From contig CM018037.1 in the NCBI GenBank assembly GCA_008638375.1, positions 28,556,576 through 28,620,575 of the forward strand: DNA of 64,000 nucleotides, written 5' to 3'. Below the pieces are notes generated by a model. It was not told the origin of the DNA, made no database searches, and was given only the letters and a program-made list of their open reading frames with translations. A program made the translations under genes and the position numbers. This document shows positions 11,357 to 23,467 of this stretch, piece after piece (positions within the stretch are counted from its first letter, which is position 1; every line of letters starts with the position of its first letter). The DNA is from Nyssa sinensis (taxonomy: Eukaryota; Streptophyta; Magnoliopsida; Cornales; Nyssaceae).

Positions 11357-12117
11357 GAAATGCTTGGTATGGTTTATTAGCTAATTTGTGCATAGTGTTT
11401 CTAAAATTAATAGATATATTTTGTTTTTTTTTTTTATTTTGATTTTAAAGAAGAGTTATGCTAGTTCATATTATTCAATAAACTAATTCAGTATACTTAG
11501 CATTATTTTTATAAGTGGGTGGGTTTGTGTCTCTTGATATTTGATAGTTATCGAGATTTATTTTGTATTTGATATTTACTCTGATATTTAATATAATATT
11601 ACATTGACTTTCTTGTCAAAATTGTTGAAAACGGTACATTGATCATTTCTCTGATATTTAATATTTATAATAATTTTTCTTGTGATTTTTGTAAAGGTAA
11701 GAGAGTAATATACAAGGGCAGTTTTGTTATATAAAAAATTTTGTACGGGAAAAAATCTATATATATAACGTCTTTATATATCAAGTCTCTCCAGAGAAAT
11801 TAGTATGAATATTCCTTAAAACTTTCATATAAAGTTTTTTCAATTACTATTTTGTGTCATTTCTTTAAAAAGGAAAAAATAAAATAAAATCCATGCAACG
11901 TCCATTGCACACTGAAATGCATCCTTGACAATATCTGTTTCCTGAACTGACCAAATTCTCTCTCTGTAAAGCAATTGTAATTTTTTGTTGGTTTCTGGGC
12001 CAATGGCTTAAAATTTGACTTATGGTTATGGTTTTCTTTCAATAAAAATCCCTTCTTCTGACACTAAAGAGAATATAATTGTGATAATGGTTAGCAGAGG
12101 GCAAGTTTTCTTGCCCC

Positions 12118-12245
12118 GACCCAAGGGACTAGTTCGAGTGGTAGCAACTAGCGAGTGACATAATAAGCATTTTATTAGTGTTAAGTCCTACGTTCAAATC
12201 TCACGGAATACAAAATTTCTTGAGACCACAATTCAATTATTCCAT
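12118..12245 (+). mobile_element. SINE-like sequence with possible A and B boxes
   Basis: The string gttcgagtggtagcaac resembles a pol III A box, and about 70 bp further acgttcaaatctcacgg resembles a B box (GTTCRANYC). This spacing is that of tRNA-derived plant SINEs. No poly-A tail or target duplication was identified, so a decayed SINE is suggested rather than shown. Confidence 0.35.
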
Positions 12246-12544
12246 AAATGCAAACGAACTTGCTATAAGTGCAAAACTAACGAGATTGCAGTTTATGGTA
12301 CGGCTTGCGGTTGGTGGGTTTGGTTTTGGATCAAAAGAAGGGAAAAAAAAAATTCTTGCCATGGTCAAATAATCTGAAAGTGAAACCATGATGAATGAAA
12401 GAAACAAGACCCCAAGTTTCTCCAATTCAATTGAAACTATGGGTTAACTTGTCAAATGATCTGAAGAGAACCAGCTAAACTGTTAGAATTATAGCAAAAG
12501 CTCACCAAGTCATAGACTGAACGTCTTCAATTCAATTCTTTTAA

Positions 12545-12664
12545 GCTTGACTTCCAAATATTAACATCGACTTCAAAGTCTGCTGGTAGAATATGTTGTT
12601 ATATAAGCTTGACTTCCAAATATTAACATCGAGTTCAAAGTCTGCTGATAGAATATGTTGTTAT
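12545..12664. repeat. 60-bp direct tandem duplication (2 copies)
   Basis: The block starting aagcttgacttccaaatatt is repeated with a period of exactly 60 bp and only about two mismatches, then runs into a short (TA)n. It looks like a recent slippage duplication. Confidence 0.9.
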
Positions 12665-12972
12665 ATATATATATATATATGGGTTTTTCCTGATTCCTGA
12701 AGTAATATATGGTAATGGGTCTCCCACTAAATTTAGAAATGGAGTCCATGGGAAGGACTTTGCTTTAGGAAAAAACAAATTAGAAAAGCTAAGAAGTCTT
12801 GAAAATAATCATACGGCATCGATGCCTAAACTAACCCACACCGCTCATTCTCTACTTTTTTTTTTTCTAATGTTTATTCATGTGACATGTGACGTCCAAG
12901 TTGCGAGTTGAAGTAGTCAATAACCTTTTAAAGTAGCATTCTTGCATGTCTAATACCTTTTCCAATACACAC

Positions 12973-13008
<36 letters not shown>

Positions 13009-13657
13009 CATACAAAGAGGGAGAATCAAATTTACTTCAATTATACGAGGAGTAGGTATTTATATTACTTAAATAAGATCTCAATCCTAATAAACGCGAA
13101 AAACATTGAAATACTTTCTTTTTGAGGAGGTTATTGACAGTTTAGGATTTAAACTAATTTTTTTATATGATTAAAATATTCTTATATATTATACGGATCT
13201 TTTTTATCTTTTTAAAAATTATAAGAGAGGTTCCTATAATTATTAGATATTATAGAAAAAATAATTATTTCTAAAGGTAAAACAGTAAATTTTTATTTAT
13301 TTATTTTATTAATGTCTATATTTCAATAATTTTGATAAGAGATATCAATATAATATCAGAAATCACAAAACAAGTTTTGTAATAGTCAGATATTACTAGA
13401 AAAGTCAGTGTAATTATCTATTTTTTTTAAAAAAAATTAGCATCTTGATTTATTAATTTAGTAATTTATTATGACCTCTAATTTAATACTAAGTAAGTCC
13501 TGAGTTTAATTTTCAAGGGGTCCTTTTAAGTTAGTCTAAATAACTAAATAAATAAATGTTCATTTACCAAACTATAACTATAACGGCCAATATCACTTCG
13601 GTCCTTTGCTTCTTCCTAATTAAAATGTTAAATGTTCCCTGTCAATTAAACTAAGTG

Positions 13658-13659
<2 letters not shown>

Positions 13660-13712
<53 letters not shown>
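13660..13712. repeat. Compound (TA)n(TG)n microsatellite
   Basis: About 12 TA units run directly into about 14 TG units. No gene features nearby. Confidence 0.95.
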
Positions 13713-13714
<2 letters not shown>

Positions 13715-14577
13715 ATGGATGGTAGTAACTTTGTACTGCAATAAGATCATTATTATTTTATTTTCTCATATATTTACTTCGATCTTTATTTTGGAGTATG
13801 ATGACAGTAACTTTATACTATAATAAGATCATTATTATTTTATGTATATATATATATATGTATGTATTTATTTACATACTTCAGTTATGCAAGTTGTGTA
13901 TATTAAAATGTCTAAAATTTATGTTACGAGCTTTTTTTGAATAATTACAAATATTATAAAATCGTATTTATTTTATAATCAGAGTTTTTTCATGCAATTC
14001 AAATTTAAGGGTAAATAGGTGGTAATACAAGAGAGAAAGTTTAGAAAAGTAGAAGAAGAGAGAGCTCTATTTGTGTTGGGTAAATCTTAACTTGTAAATA
14101 ATGGCTTAGTAGCATTTCATTATAATATATATTAAAATAGTCTTTTAATACTAAGTTGGAATAGAATTTTTATTTATTAAATTCATATTATTTTTAAATT
14201 GTAATTTGACGATACGATTTCAATAATAATTTTTTTAACGGAATCGTAATTTTAAGATGGAAGTTCAAATTAAGAAGGATTTGGAATGATTTTTAAATAC
14301 TTGTCGGTTCCGACAAATCTTACCAAATTATTCTGAATTTAAAATCAAGGTAATTTCAAACTTACATTTGAAATGATTTTTAAATATTTATTGGTTCCGA
14401 CAAGTCATTCAAAATCATTCTAAAGTTAAAATCGAAGCAATTTTAAACTCACATTTTAAAAATATAATTTTATTAAAAAAAAATATAAATTTACTTCTCT
14501 AGATTAAATAACAAAAAACCTCGGTGAATTATGTAAAAAATTCAGGAAAGGAGACTGGTTTTGCGGTTCAACCTCTT

Positions 14578-15194
14578 TATATATAAATATAATAAAAAAA
14601 GAAGATGGAAAAGGACTGCTATTGCGCCGTGTCTTCTCATTGTCCCTCTCAGTATCCCCACACGCTCTACTGTTCATCACGACCTCTCCCTCTCCCTCTC
14701 CTTCTCCGGTTCTCGTCTCCAATGGTTGCACATGCGTCTAATCCTCTGTAAGTCGTCAATCCACTCTCTCTGTCTCTCCTACTACTGCGTAACGCTGAGA
14801 AACCCTAGAAAATCATAAATTCACATCATCTCGTTTTATCAAACAATAGTTATTTTGTATCTATTTTACTACGAGATCCTATATTTTACATTGAATACGC
14901 GATACTTGTTTTTTCCCGCCTTCTCTTATACCTAATATCGGTGTATAATGACCGATTTTCTCTTGATTTTGGTTTTCTTTGAGTAATTAGTTGATTAATT
15001 GGGCTCACAGGTGAAATCTTTGGAGTATGGACTAAAGATTAGGTTTGTTTGCTTCACTGTGTTGCTTCCGGTTGCAGGCTTTGATGTTTCGCATTTTACT
15101 TTGAGTTCACTATCTTCAATCTTTAGCATGGAAAATTAAGGTTTTAGATATCCAAATTTAGTCGCGGTTATACATTTGGGGATTTGAAGTGGGC
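14578..15194 (+). promoter_or_regulatory. MKP1: MKP1 promoter end and 5' leader, probably with a leader intron
   Basis: A TATA-like tatatataaatataat lies at about 14577-14592, followed by a CT-rich stretch (14640-14715) typical of plant 5' leaders. A donor-like ctctg/gtaagt-type site near 14743 (tctgtaagtc) and an acceptor ttgcag ending at 15078 suggest a 5' UTR intron of about 330 bp. The coding start follows at 15195. These are inferences from motifs only; transcript reads would settle them. Confidence 0.45.
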
Positions 15195-18100
15195 ATGTTG
15201 GGGAAAGAGGATGCCTCCTCTGGTGGTGGTAGTGGTTCTAGGGGCCCATGCCAGGTTTCTGGGGCCCAGAAAACCTATTGGAGGTCGGCATCATGGTCTT
15301 CTTCCCGTTCAAGGCTGCCACCGCTAAACCCTGAAAATGATAAAGATGGTCTAGATCCAAATAGGAGTAATGGCGGGCAAGGCCAGCGACTTCCCCCTCC
15401 ATTAACTCCCAGATCCCAACAGAATTGTAAGGCTCGGTCATGCTTGCCACCGTTACAGCCACTGGCAATTGCTCGCCGGAGCTTGGATGAGTGGCCAAAA
15501 GCAGGGTCGGATGATGTTGGGGAATGGCCGGTTCCTACCACGCCCAGTGGGAGAGATTTGAGCAAGAATGGGGAAAGATTAAAGCTTGACTTGTCGACAA
15601 TTCAGAGAAACTCGGACAAGAATGGTGGCCTTGTTAAGAGAGAAAAGATCGCATTCTTTGATAAAGAGTGTTCCAAGGTGGCAGTACACATTTATCTTGG
15701 TGGGGATGCGGTTGCAAGAGACAGGGATATACTGAAACAGAATGGGATTACCCATATCCTTAACTGTGTGGGTTTTGTTTGCCCAGAATATTTCAAAGCC
15801 GATTTTGTATACAGAACTTTGTGGTTGCAGGATAATCCCTCGGAAGATATTACTAGCATTTTATATGATGTTTTTGACTACTTCGAAGATGTTAGGGAAC
15901 AAGGTGGAAGAGTTTTTGTTCATTGTTGTCAAGGTGTCTCTCGATCCACATCTTTGGTAATTGCTTATCTTATGTGGAGAGAAGGGCAAAGCTTTGATGA
16001 TGCATTTCAATATGTGAAGGCAGCAAGAGGGATTGCAGACCCAAATATGGGTTTTGCATGCCAGTTGTTACAGTGCCAGAAGAGGGTGCATGCTTTCCCT
16101 CTGAGCCCCAGTTCATTACTGAGGATGTATAGAGTTGCCCCACACTCACCCTATGATCCTTTGCATCTTGTCCCGAAAATGTTAAATGATCCTTCTCCAT
16201 TTGCCCTGGATTCTAGAGGTGCATTTATCATTCATATACCTTCTGCAATCTATGTATGGATCGGTAAGAACTGTGAAGCCATCATGGAAAGGGATGCAAG
16301 AGGAGCTGTTTGCCAGATTGTTAGATATGAAAGAGTGCAGGGGCCAATAGTAATGATCAAGGAAGGTGAAGAACCACCGTATTTTTGGGATGCTTTTTCC
16401 AATCTCCTACCTTTGATGGATAAATCTAGCAATGGAGCGGATGTTGTTGAATCATCAAGTAAGATTTGCCCAGGTAAGAGAAAAGTGGATTCATATGATG
16501 TTGACTATGAGGTTTTCCAAAAAGCAATCATGGGGGGTGTCGTGCCTCCATTTGCATCCTCTGAGACTGAACATGAAACCCACCTTCCTGCAAGAGAGAG
16601 CAGTTGGAGTGTGCTAAGGCGTAAGTTTGCTTTTGGCAATATGAAGGAATTTGTCTCAGCTTCAAAGTTTGCTCTCTCTAGAGTTTACCCAGATTCCATG
16701 TTGATAGTAGGTGTAGATAATTCTGTGACCAAACCATTACATTCTTCTGCAAATTTGTCATCATCGCCGTCGTCAATATCCTCGTCATCGTCATCATCTT
16801 CTTCATCTCCTTCGCCTCCTTATCTCTCTCCAGACTCCATTTCATCTGATTCTAGCGTCAGTTCAAAGTACTTCTCGGATTCACCTGCAGGATCTCCTTC
16901 AACAGCCTCACGTTCCCAACCACTATTGTCAACTCTGTCTACTTTTTCTAATTTGTCCCTTCTTCCATCCAAACTTTCCCCTCAGTCCATTTCTAAAAGT
17001 TCAGAATTCATTGATGTTAATTTTTCCAGGCAGCCTTGTTCTCAATCAGTCTCCTCACCATTTAAGAGATTTCCACTTTCTATTGCGGAGCGCAGAGGTA
17101 GCTTGTCAAAGGGTCTTAAGCTGCCAGTGCTGACTGATGATTTAAGGGGAAAAGATGCCACCTCAAGTTATCTTGCTGGTCAACAAGATGATGTCAGGAT
17201 ACATAAGAAATCTTCTTTGAACGAATTATACGACACAAAAAAAAATTTAGAGCCCAAGGGAGATGTAGCTTCTTGTCAAGAATGTGAGTTGCTGGAATCT
17301 TCAAGTAGAGTAGCTAGTGTTAATTCACGTCATGAGGAAGCTGCTTTTGTCAAAACTTCTGCTGAATCACGGAGAAATCATCCTTTGGGAGGAAAGGAAT
17401 CAAGTGTCTTCATTGGAATGGTGGCCAGTGGTTCAGCATGTCATAACCCAATGCAACCAGTTGTCTTTCGCTGGCCCGGTTTCGAAAAGATTGGGACATT
17501 CAGTGCTGGTGATTTGGATTCCAGAGCTGCCTTCATTTTCATTGCTTCAAGTGTTGAAAAAACTGAAGATAGGATTTTGTATTTTTGGGTAGGAAAGTCT
17601 TTTAACTATGACGAAATCAAGAGTGGGTTAGGTAGCAACAGAGAGTATGGTGATCTGCAAGAGGTTGACTGGAATCAAGTTAGTTCTGATGTTCTTACTC
17701 AAATGGGTCTGCCAGAGGATAGTAAGATTAAGGTATGAATTATATTAGAACATTTTCTAATTAATCTTGTGTTGTTTTCTTACTTCTCTGCAGTATCTAT
17801 GAGATTATGATGAGTTCATAATATTATTATTAAGCTTACTTTTTCTTCACTATGCAATTTGAGAATTATTATTTAAGAGTTAAGACTGAGACACAGAAAA
17901 AATATATATCGTCACCACCATGTATTCCAGGCATGACCTCTCCACATTGTGATTTGGTTGAAGTTGTTTGAAACACAAGATCTTGAAACATAATTTTAAA
18001 GTATTGTTTTCTTCTAAGATTTCTAAGACTTCTTATTAGGCTATCAGGGGTAATTGTTTTGCATGAATGCTGGTTTTTTTTCCCTTAATTTTTTTTAGAA

Positions 18101-21100
18101 GATTCGATAGGTGGATCAGTTATACAAACAGCAGGTGGTGTAATCACTTCAAAACATCACTTTACTGACTCTAAGAGTTGTACAATTTGAGCTTGACTCA
18201 GCTCATTTTCTATATGAGCTACTAATTTAGCCTTGAATTCAGTTTGTTCAGTCTACCAAACAAGCTTGATCAAGTATTAACTAAGTCAATTGAGCTACTT
18301 GACTTGTTTTATGGCCCTGCTTGTGGAGTCTCACCATCAAAAGGGAGCAAAAATTCGTAGAGAATTATGTTTATTAAACTTTCTCAATTGTCTTTATGAT
18401 GCAGGCTTGTATAAAAACATAGCTTACACAAACAGTTTTTTTTTTTAATTGGTATAGCTAACACAAAACAGTAACTTTGTAGAGAATTATGTTTATTAAA
18501 CTTCCTTTTTCTTTTTTTTTGATCAGTAAAAGTGTTATATATATTAACAAGGGCTGAGAAGGGCACCAATATACAAAAAAAGGGACCGGGTACAAAAATT
18601 AATGCCTAAAATTTCCCAAAAGAATCTATAATAGAGTCTAAATACGGAGGTATTTTTCTTTATCCCCAAAAAATAAAACCCACAAAAATTAATCTTTAAA
18701 GTGTCATGAAGGAAGTTCAACCCCTTCAAACAATCTCATATTTCTTTCTCTCTCTCCAAAGGCACCACAAAAGACACAAAGGGGTCATTCGCCAAATAAT
18801 TCTTCTATCCTTTACCGAGCATCTCCAACCCAAGAGAAGCTCCTTCACTGTAGCTGGAAGCACCCACCTACATCCAAACAAATAAAGGGTTGTGTTCCAA
18901 GAATCCCTCGCTATCTTGCAATGCACTAAGAGATGATCTATCGACTTTTTTTTCCTTTTGCACATGCAACAATGACTTGAAAGGTGGAATCTCCTTTTGT
19001 GAAGGTTGTCCTTGATCAAAATGGCACCCCGTATTGTTGTCCAAACAAAAAAAAGCCGCTCTAATAGGCACTCTTGCTCTCCAAATAATTAAAACTCAAC
19101 TAATAGCCAAAGACTAAATAAAAATCATAACCAGATGCCAGCTAAAGCTAATTATGAAATAATGATAAAATTATCAAAATATCCTTAATTTGTATAATTA
19201 CCAAACTGCTCTTGATTATGAAAAATTGAAGTTGTCCAAGTCAAGAGGTATTAGGGGCACGTGAATTTAACCAAACCCAACTACAGGTGGTTCCCAATCA
19301 TGTTGTACTAATGAAGGGGCCCATTGATCCATTGGTAGGCCCACATTGATCTCTCTCTCTCTCCCCCCCCCCCCCCCCTCTTTTTTTTCTCTCCTTTTTC
19401 TAGTTTACCATTTGAGGTTTTTTTTATCCCCGTTAAGGACTTTGGTGCATGGGGATTTGTAAGGCACTCTAGTTGATGAAGAACCCGCAAGAGGATGATA
19501 TTTGAATCAATATTATTTGTTATGACTAGTCTTATTAGAAGTCTGTTGGATAATATTGATGTATCTTCATTTTTAGGGCTTTTTAGTAGGTGAATTTGAG
19601 TCTAGTAGATTACTATGTTGGGTGTTATTATTATTATTATTTATTGATCAGTAAGTTCGGTAGTATTAGTTTTAAAAGGTTTTTAGTATTAGTTATAATG
19701 GTTTTTATTGATCATTAAAAAAATAAAAAATTTGTTTATAATTTTATTTTTTGGCCATACCAATATTAAAAAAGGCTTGATTTGGCCATATTTGTTACTT
19801 ATCAAAAAATAAAATTAAATAAAAGGTTGTACTGGTGTGAAACGAGAAATAGTTTGAATATGAATAAAATTTGAAGGAAAAACAATTTGGAAGAGCTTGA
19901 AGCACACTACTAAACTCCCCCCCCCCCCAAAAAAAAAAAAAGAAAAAAGAAAAAAGAATAAAAGAGGTCCTCTTCAATTTTCTCACGTCTCTCTGTTTAT
20001 ATCTCTCTTACATTTGAGAGGCACGAAAGTTGATGTTGCACTCTCCATCTCCTCTTCTCTCTTTGACTCCACCTTATTCTCTTGCAAACGAGAGGCTTGG
20101 AGATCCGTTCACCTGCTATTTGTTTGAAGAAATTTTCTTGAGAGCAAGTTTACATTAGTTAGTTTGAGATCCATGCTCAAATCAATAAAAGAGTTGTAAA
20201 CTCATTCATTAATTAAGAAAAAGTATTCCACTGAACTTTATTCATGTATGTAAAGATGCTAGAAAACATTGAAGACATCTAGAAAGCTTTTAAAAACAGC
20301 CATACTCATTATAGTAGCCATGTAAAGTTCCAATTCCACATAAAGGGGAGTTTTTAAATTTTAAGCTTCTAATGGACTGGATTGCAAATTTGCAACCCTA
20401 GAAAAAAAAAAAAAACTCCTCACTCAACTAAATGTATAGTAATTCCTAGAGCTTTTTTCAAACTTGATATTTTAGTTAGATTTACCTAAGCTCTAGTAAT
20501 TACTAAAAAAATTTAATTCCTATAGCTTAGGAACTCTTACTAAAATATCAAGTTTAAAATATAGAAACTTTTGAAAATAAACAATTTCCAGTATATAAAA
20601 CTTTCTAAAGTTATTGAATGAGTCAACTAATTGCAACAAAGAAAAACTCACAATCTTGTTAGAAAATGAAGATGGTTATGTGTTGTACCCATGGTGTGAC
20701 TTGTCTGTTTTTGTTGATTGTAAACACCATTCTCCTAAATTAGAAATTAAATAGAAACTCTGTGGACCCTAATTTGGTAGTGCATCACTCAGCCGTTGCC
20801 TCTTTTCTTTCTTGTATCATATTATGGATGATTGATTGTATTTTTGTAGGTGTCTACAATCTTGTTTCTTCGTAGATAATTCATAAACAGATAGTTATAT
20901 AGATTACTTAAGCAAGAAGAATGAAGATTATGCTGGATTTGTAAACGTGAAAAAAATGCCTACTTTGTGTTGGAGTGCCTATAGAGACTGTGGGCCTGTT
21001 GCTTTTTCTAGTCAAAACCATTAATTTTATTTTGAATGATTTCTCTTGACGATAAGTTCTATCACTATCCCGACCCCAAATAATTGGGATAAGGCTTTGT

Positions 21101-23467
21101 TGAGTTAAGTTATATCACTACGCTAGAAGGTTTGAAGAACTGGTCACCTCTAACTGTTTAGGCTCTTCGATCTGGATCGAATAGAAGTTCATTATTGAAT
21201 TGGGAAAATCTGGGCCAGCAGGAGATCTACTAGATACTAATATAGATTACCTGAGCAAGAAAAATGAAGATTATGCTGGATTTGTAAAAGAGAAAAAAAT
21301 GCTCATGCCTCATTTTCTGTTGGTTTTTATGTTTATGTAGTTGGTTCTACAAGTCAAAACCATTAGTTTTATTTTGAAGGATTTATCCTGCCCAAGAGTT
21401 GTATTGTTATGTTAGTAGCTTTGAAGATGTGGTCCCGTCTGGCTGTGTAGGCTCTTTGATACTGGAGCAAATAGAAGTTTATTATTGAATTGGCAAAATC
21501 TGGGCCTACAGGAGAATAACGATTGGGTGGTTTGAAGCTTGAAACTTGTCTTATGTATGATAATCAGGATGCAGATATTATCTCATTTTTCAGGCTTCTA
21601 AGGCAATGCTTGAGTTCATTGTGGTTTCTATTAATTAATAGCACACCATATTTCTTTTGACTTCTAAGTTGAACTTGCAGCTTCTGTAGTTACTTCCTTA
21701 TCCATTGGAATTTTATTTGCCAAGCAATGAAGTTGGGGAATGGAATCCCTTAACATAGGGAACATGATCTGGAAATTTTGAGGAGAAATGTGTTGGAAAC
21801 ATGTGAAAATGTCGAGTAAATATGGGAATCGTGTTACCTGATGAAATTTGATGTTCTCATGTGCTTGGTTGCAACCCCTACCTTTTCCCTACCCAATTTT
21901 CTTTATTTCTTGATTCCAATTTCCACCTTTTGAAATAGTATTAGGGTTTATGTTTTAATATCTATTTCTGTACTTGTATAGCTTCTGAAACTGATTCTCT
22001 CCCTAGCTAAGCATGGTTACTTATCGATAAACTATCAGTTTTATTTATGTAACTTGAACTAGATTTGATTTTGTTTGCATTTGCAGTTCATGTCAGGCAT
22101 TTTCACTGGTTCTCTGTTTCTATTTGTGCTTTTCTTCTGGATATAGGCAAGGTTGTTAAACTCAGGATCCCGCCTTGGACCATTGAGGTGGGTTGAACCA
22201 TTGAAGGACCAAAATTGTAGGATTGGCTTGAGGATTGTAAGATCCTACAAAATGAGGAAAAGGATCAACAATACTTGTATAAAGAAATAATTTTTTTTAA
22301 AGTAAAATCAAAATCAAAGACATAAGACAAGGCTCATGTGCAATAACAAATATGCAAATGCTAAAATAGACCAATGTTATAGATTAAATTGAAGGAAATG
22401 GTTCCACTTTTCAATAAAAGCAATAATGGTAGAGCAAAAAGATAGCAAATAGAGTGTTGACTTTCTTCAAACCAGTTGAGTGAGACCACCTGGTTCGACG
22501 AATTCTTCATAAAGTTTGTCTCAGGTTGTTTCTTTCCATAATTTAATGTTTTAGGGCATAAAAGATGGCCTAGGGATTTCGTCTTGGAGATGGGTAACTT
22601 GGCCAGGAGGCCCAACTTATAAAAGGGCTCAATAGGAAACATAAAAATGCCCAACGACATGATCAGCTCAATTGGGTCACAGATTGTATTTTTTTTTTAT
22701 AAGAGAATTGGGTCACAGATTGTGATCCTATGATTCTATATGATTCGGGTCTTGACCCACAATGAGTCTGGTGCTCTGCAATTTATCACATGGTCTAGAT
22801 TGTTTTGCCAATTATGTATCTTTGGATAGTATTTAGGGATGACAATTTAACCCATCCCGTTGGGAACTTGCCAACTTCGCTCTGATGGGATGGGTTTGGG
22901 GAGAAGGCACCTCGACCCGACCTGATTATATAAAATAAGATAATAAAAGAATTTTGTGCTACATAATTAATGTTTATAATAATATTTTTTCATCATCCAT
23001 TAAAAGTTTATGCAAACTTGATAGAGTTATATGTTTGAAAAAGAAAATAATGTCATTCTAATTATCTACTAACATGCATATTTTTTCTATTTTAACACAT
23101 GTAGCGTTTTGTTTAAAATGTGTTAATTATAATTAATTTAATAAAATAAATAAATAAATAAAAGTTTAAAAACAAATGGGGACCCGCTCCCGCTTATCAC
23201 CGCGTTTAAATGGGTTTGGGGGAAGACTTTTTTTTGCGAGGCGGAATTGGGGAAGGGGCCCTCCCGCCCCATTGCCATCCCTAATTGTATGATCTGGATT
23301 GCAATTTTAACAGCCATCAACATGAGCTAGCATGATGCATGACTCAATTGTGCTCTCTTATCAGTTATAATTATTCTAATTGAGTATCTTGTATGATGGA
23401 TGTGAAACAGGTCATTAAGGAAGATGAAGAACCTGTGGAATTCCTCACATTGTTGAGATCTTTGTAA
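15195..23467 (+). CDS. MKP1: MAP kinase phosphatase MKP1, two coding exons
   Basis: Exons 15195-17732 and 23411-23467 join in phase 0 (donor aag/gtatga, acceptor aacag/gtcatt) to give 864 residues. The start is the ATG at 15195 (MLGKED..., like Arabidopsis MVGRED). MKP1 is a dual-specificity phosphatase that dephosphorylates stress MAP kinases (MPK6/MPK3 in Arabidopsis) and dampens stress and immune signalling. The DSP domain spans about residues 153-305: general acid Asp213 in LWLQDNPSED, and the HC-X5-R loop with His243, Cys244 and Arg250 (HCCQGVSRS). A gelsolin-like segment follows (about 329-410, DSRGAFIIHIPSAIYVWIGK), then a basic calmodulin-binding-like segment (about 467-503, SSWSVLRRKFAFGNMKEF), a Ser-rich linker (about 515-545) and a second gelsolin-like piece near 755-805 (RILYFWVGKSF). 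All catalytic residues are present, and the length is close to Arabidopsis MKP1 (784 aa). Confidence 0.95.
18511..19082 (-). mobile_element. Truncated LINE 3' end (zf-RVT), antisense in MKP1 intron
   Basis: On the minus strand the frame 19019-18726 reads HKRRFHLSSHCCMCKRKKKS, then IDHLLVHC...WNTTLYLFGCRWVLP and IIWRMTPLCLLWCLWRERK, the zf-RVT domain of plant LINEs. The preceding frame (to about 19075) gives VPIRAAFF, so one frameshift separates them. The LINE tail and poly-A appear as a T9 run at 18512-18520. It is a dead, 5'-truncated copy. Confidence 0.85.
20895..21515. repeat. Direct duplication of about 260-300 bp in MKP1 intron
   Basis: Copy 1 (about 20895-21225) and copy 2 (about 21240-21515) share blocks such as agattac..gagcaag, aatgaagattatgctggatt, aaaccattaattttattttg and gaattgg.aaaatctgggcc. 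Copy 1 is longer mainly because it carries the small insertion at 21068-21106. Confidence 0.82.
21068..21106 (+). mobile_element. 39-bp RTE-type LINE/SINE tail insertion with target duplication
   Basis: The insert (tcccgaccccaaataattgg...gttgagtt) is the 3' end shared by many plant RTE-type LINEs and their SINEs. It is flanked by 14-bp near-identical repeats, aagttctatcacta (21054-21067) and aagttatatcacta (21107-21120). The second copy of the surrounding duplication lacks it. Confidence 0.72.
22834..23283. mobile_element. MITE with TAGGGATGGCAAT-type inverted ends
   Basis: The left end reads tagggatgacaattta and the right end ccattgccatcccta, imperfect inverted repeats 450 bp apart. Both ends are flanked internally by GC-rich blocks (cccatcccgttgggaac; cgggagcgggtc on the reverse strand) around an AT-rich core. 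The target duplication is unclear. Such elements are common in plant introns. Confidence 0.75.
23411..23467 (+). CDS. MKP1: MKP1 terminal micro-exon (18 residues)
   Basis: After acceptor cag at 23408-23410 the frame reads VIKEDEEPVEFLTLLRSL and stops at 23465-23467. It continues exactly in phase from LPEDSKIK at 17732, and ends with the acidic-plus-hydrophobic tail that I recall for dicot MKP1 proteins. Without splicing, the first exon would read through to a stop two codons later (17736-17738), giving a slightly shorter protein. Confidence 0.82.
   Translation, partial: VIKEDEEPVEFLTLLRSL

Larger units (their letters stand above)
10933..14560. other. HEXO1-MKP1 intergenic region, AT-rich
   Basis: About 3.6 kb with no recognised coding sequence. 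It includes the HEXO1 3' UTR, long (TA)n runs (11315-11354, 12663-12680, 12976-13006), a compound (TA)n(TG)n microsatellite (13660-13712), a 60-bp tandem duplication (12545-12664) and a SINE-like stretch (12118-12245). Open frames through (TA)n here are artefacts. Confidence 0.7.
17733..23410. other. MKP1 intron of 5.7 kb, repeat-filled
   Basis: No host coding sequence was recognised inside. It contains a reverse LINE fragment (18511-19082), C15 and T9 low-complexity runs (about 19363-19388), a direct duplication (20895-21515), a tiny retroposed tail (21068-21106) and a MITE (22834-23283). A 25-bp motif (gtagagaattatgtttatta plus aactt) occurs twice, at about 18358 and 18478. Confidence 0.75.

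Noticed and set aside
15189..15194. Upstream in-frame extension of MKP1 starting at a GTG
   Set aside because: It adds only two residues and uses a non-ATG codon; the ATG at 15195 matches the family N-terminus.
15275..15565. Minus-strand open frames opposite the first MKP1 exon
   Set aside because: Shadow frames of a well-supported coding exon; no independent homology.
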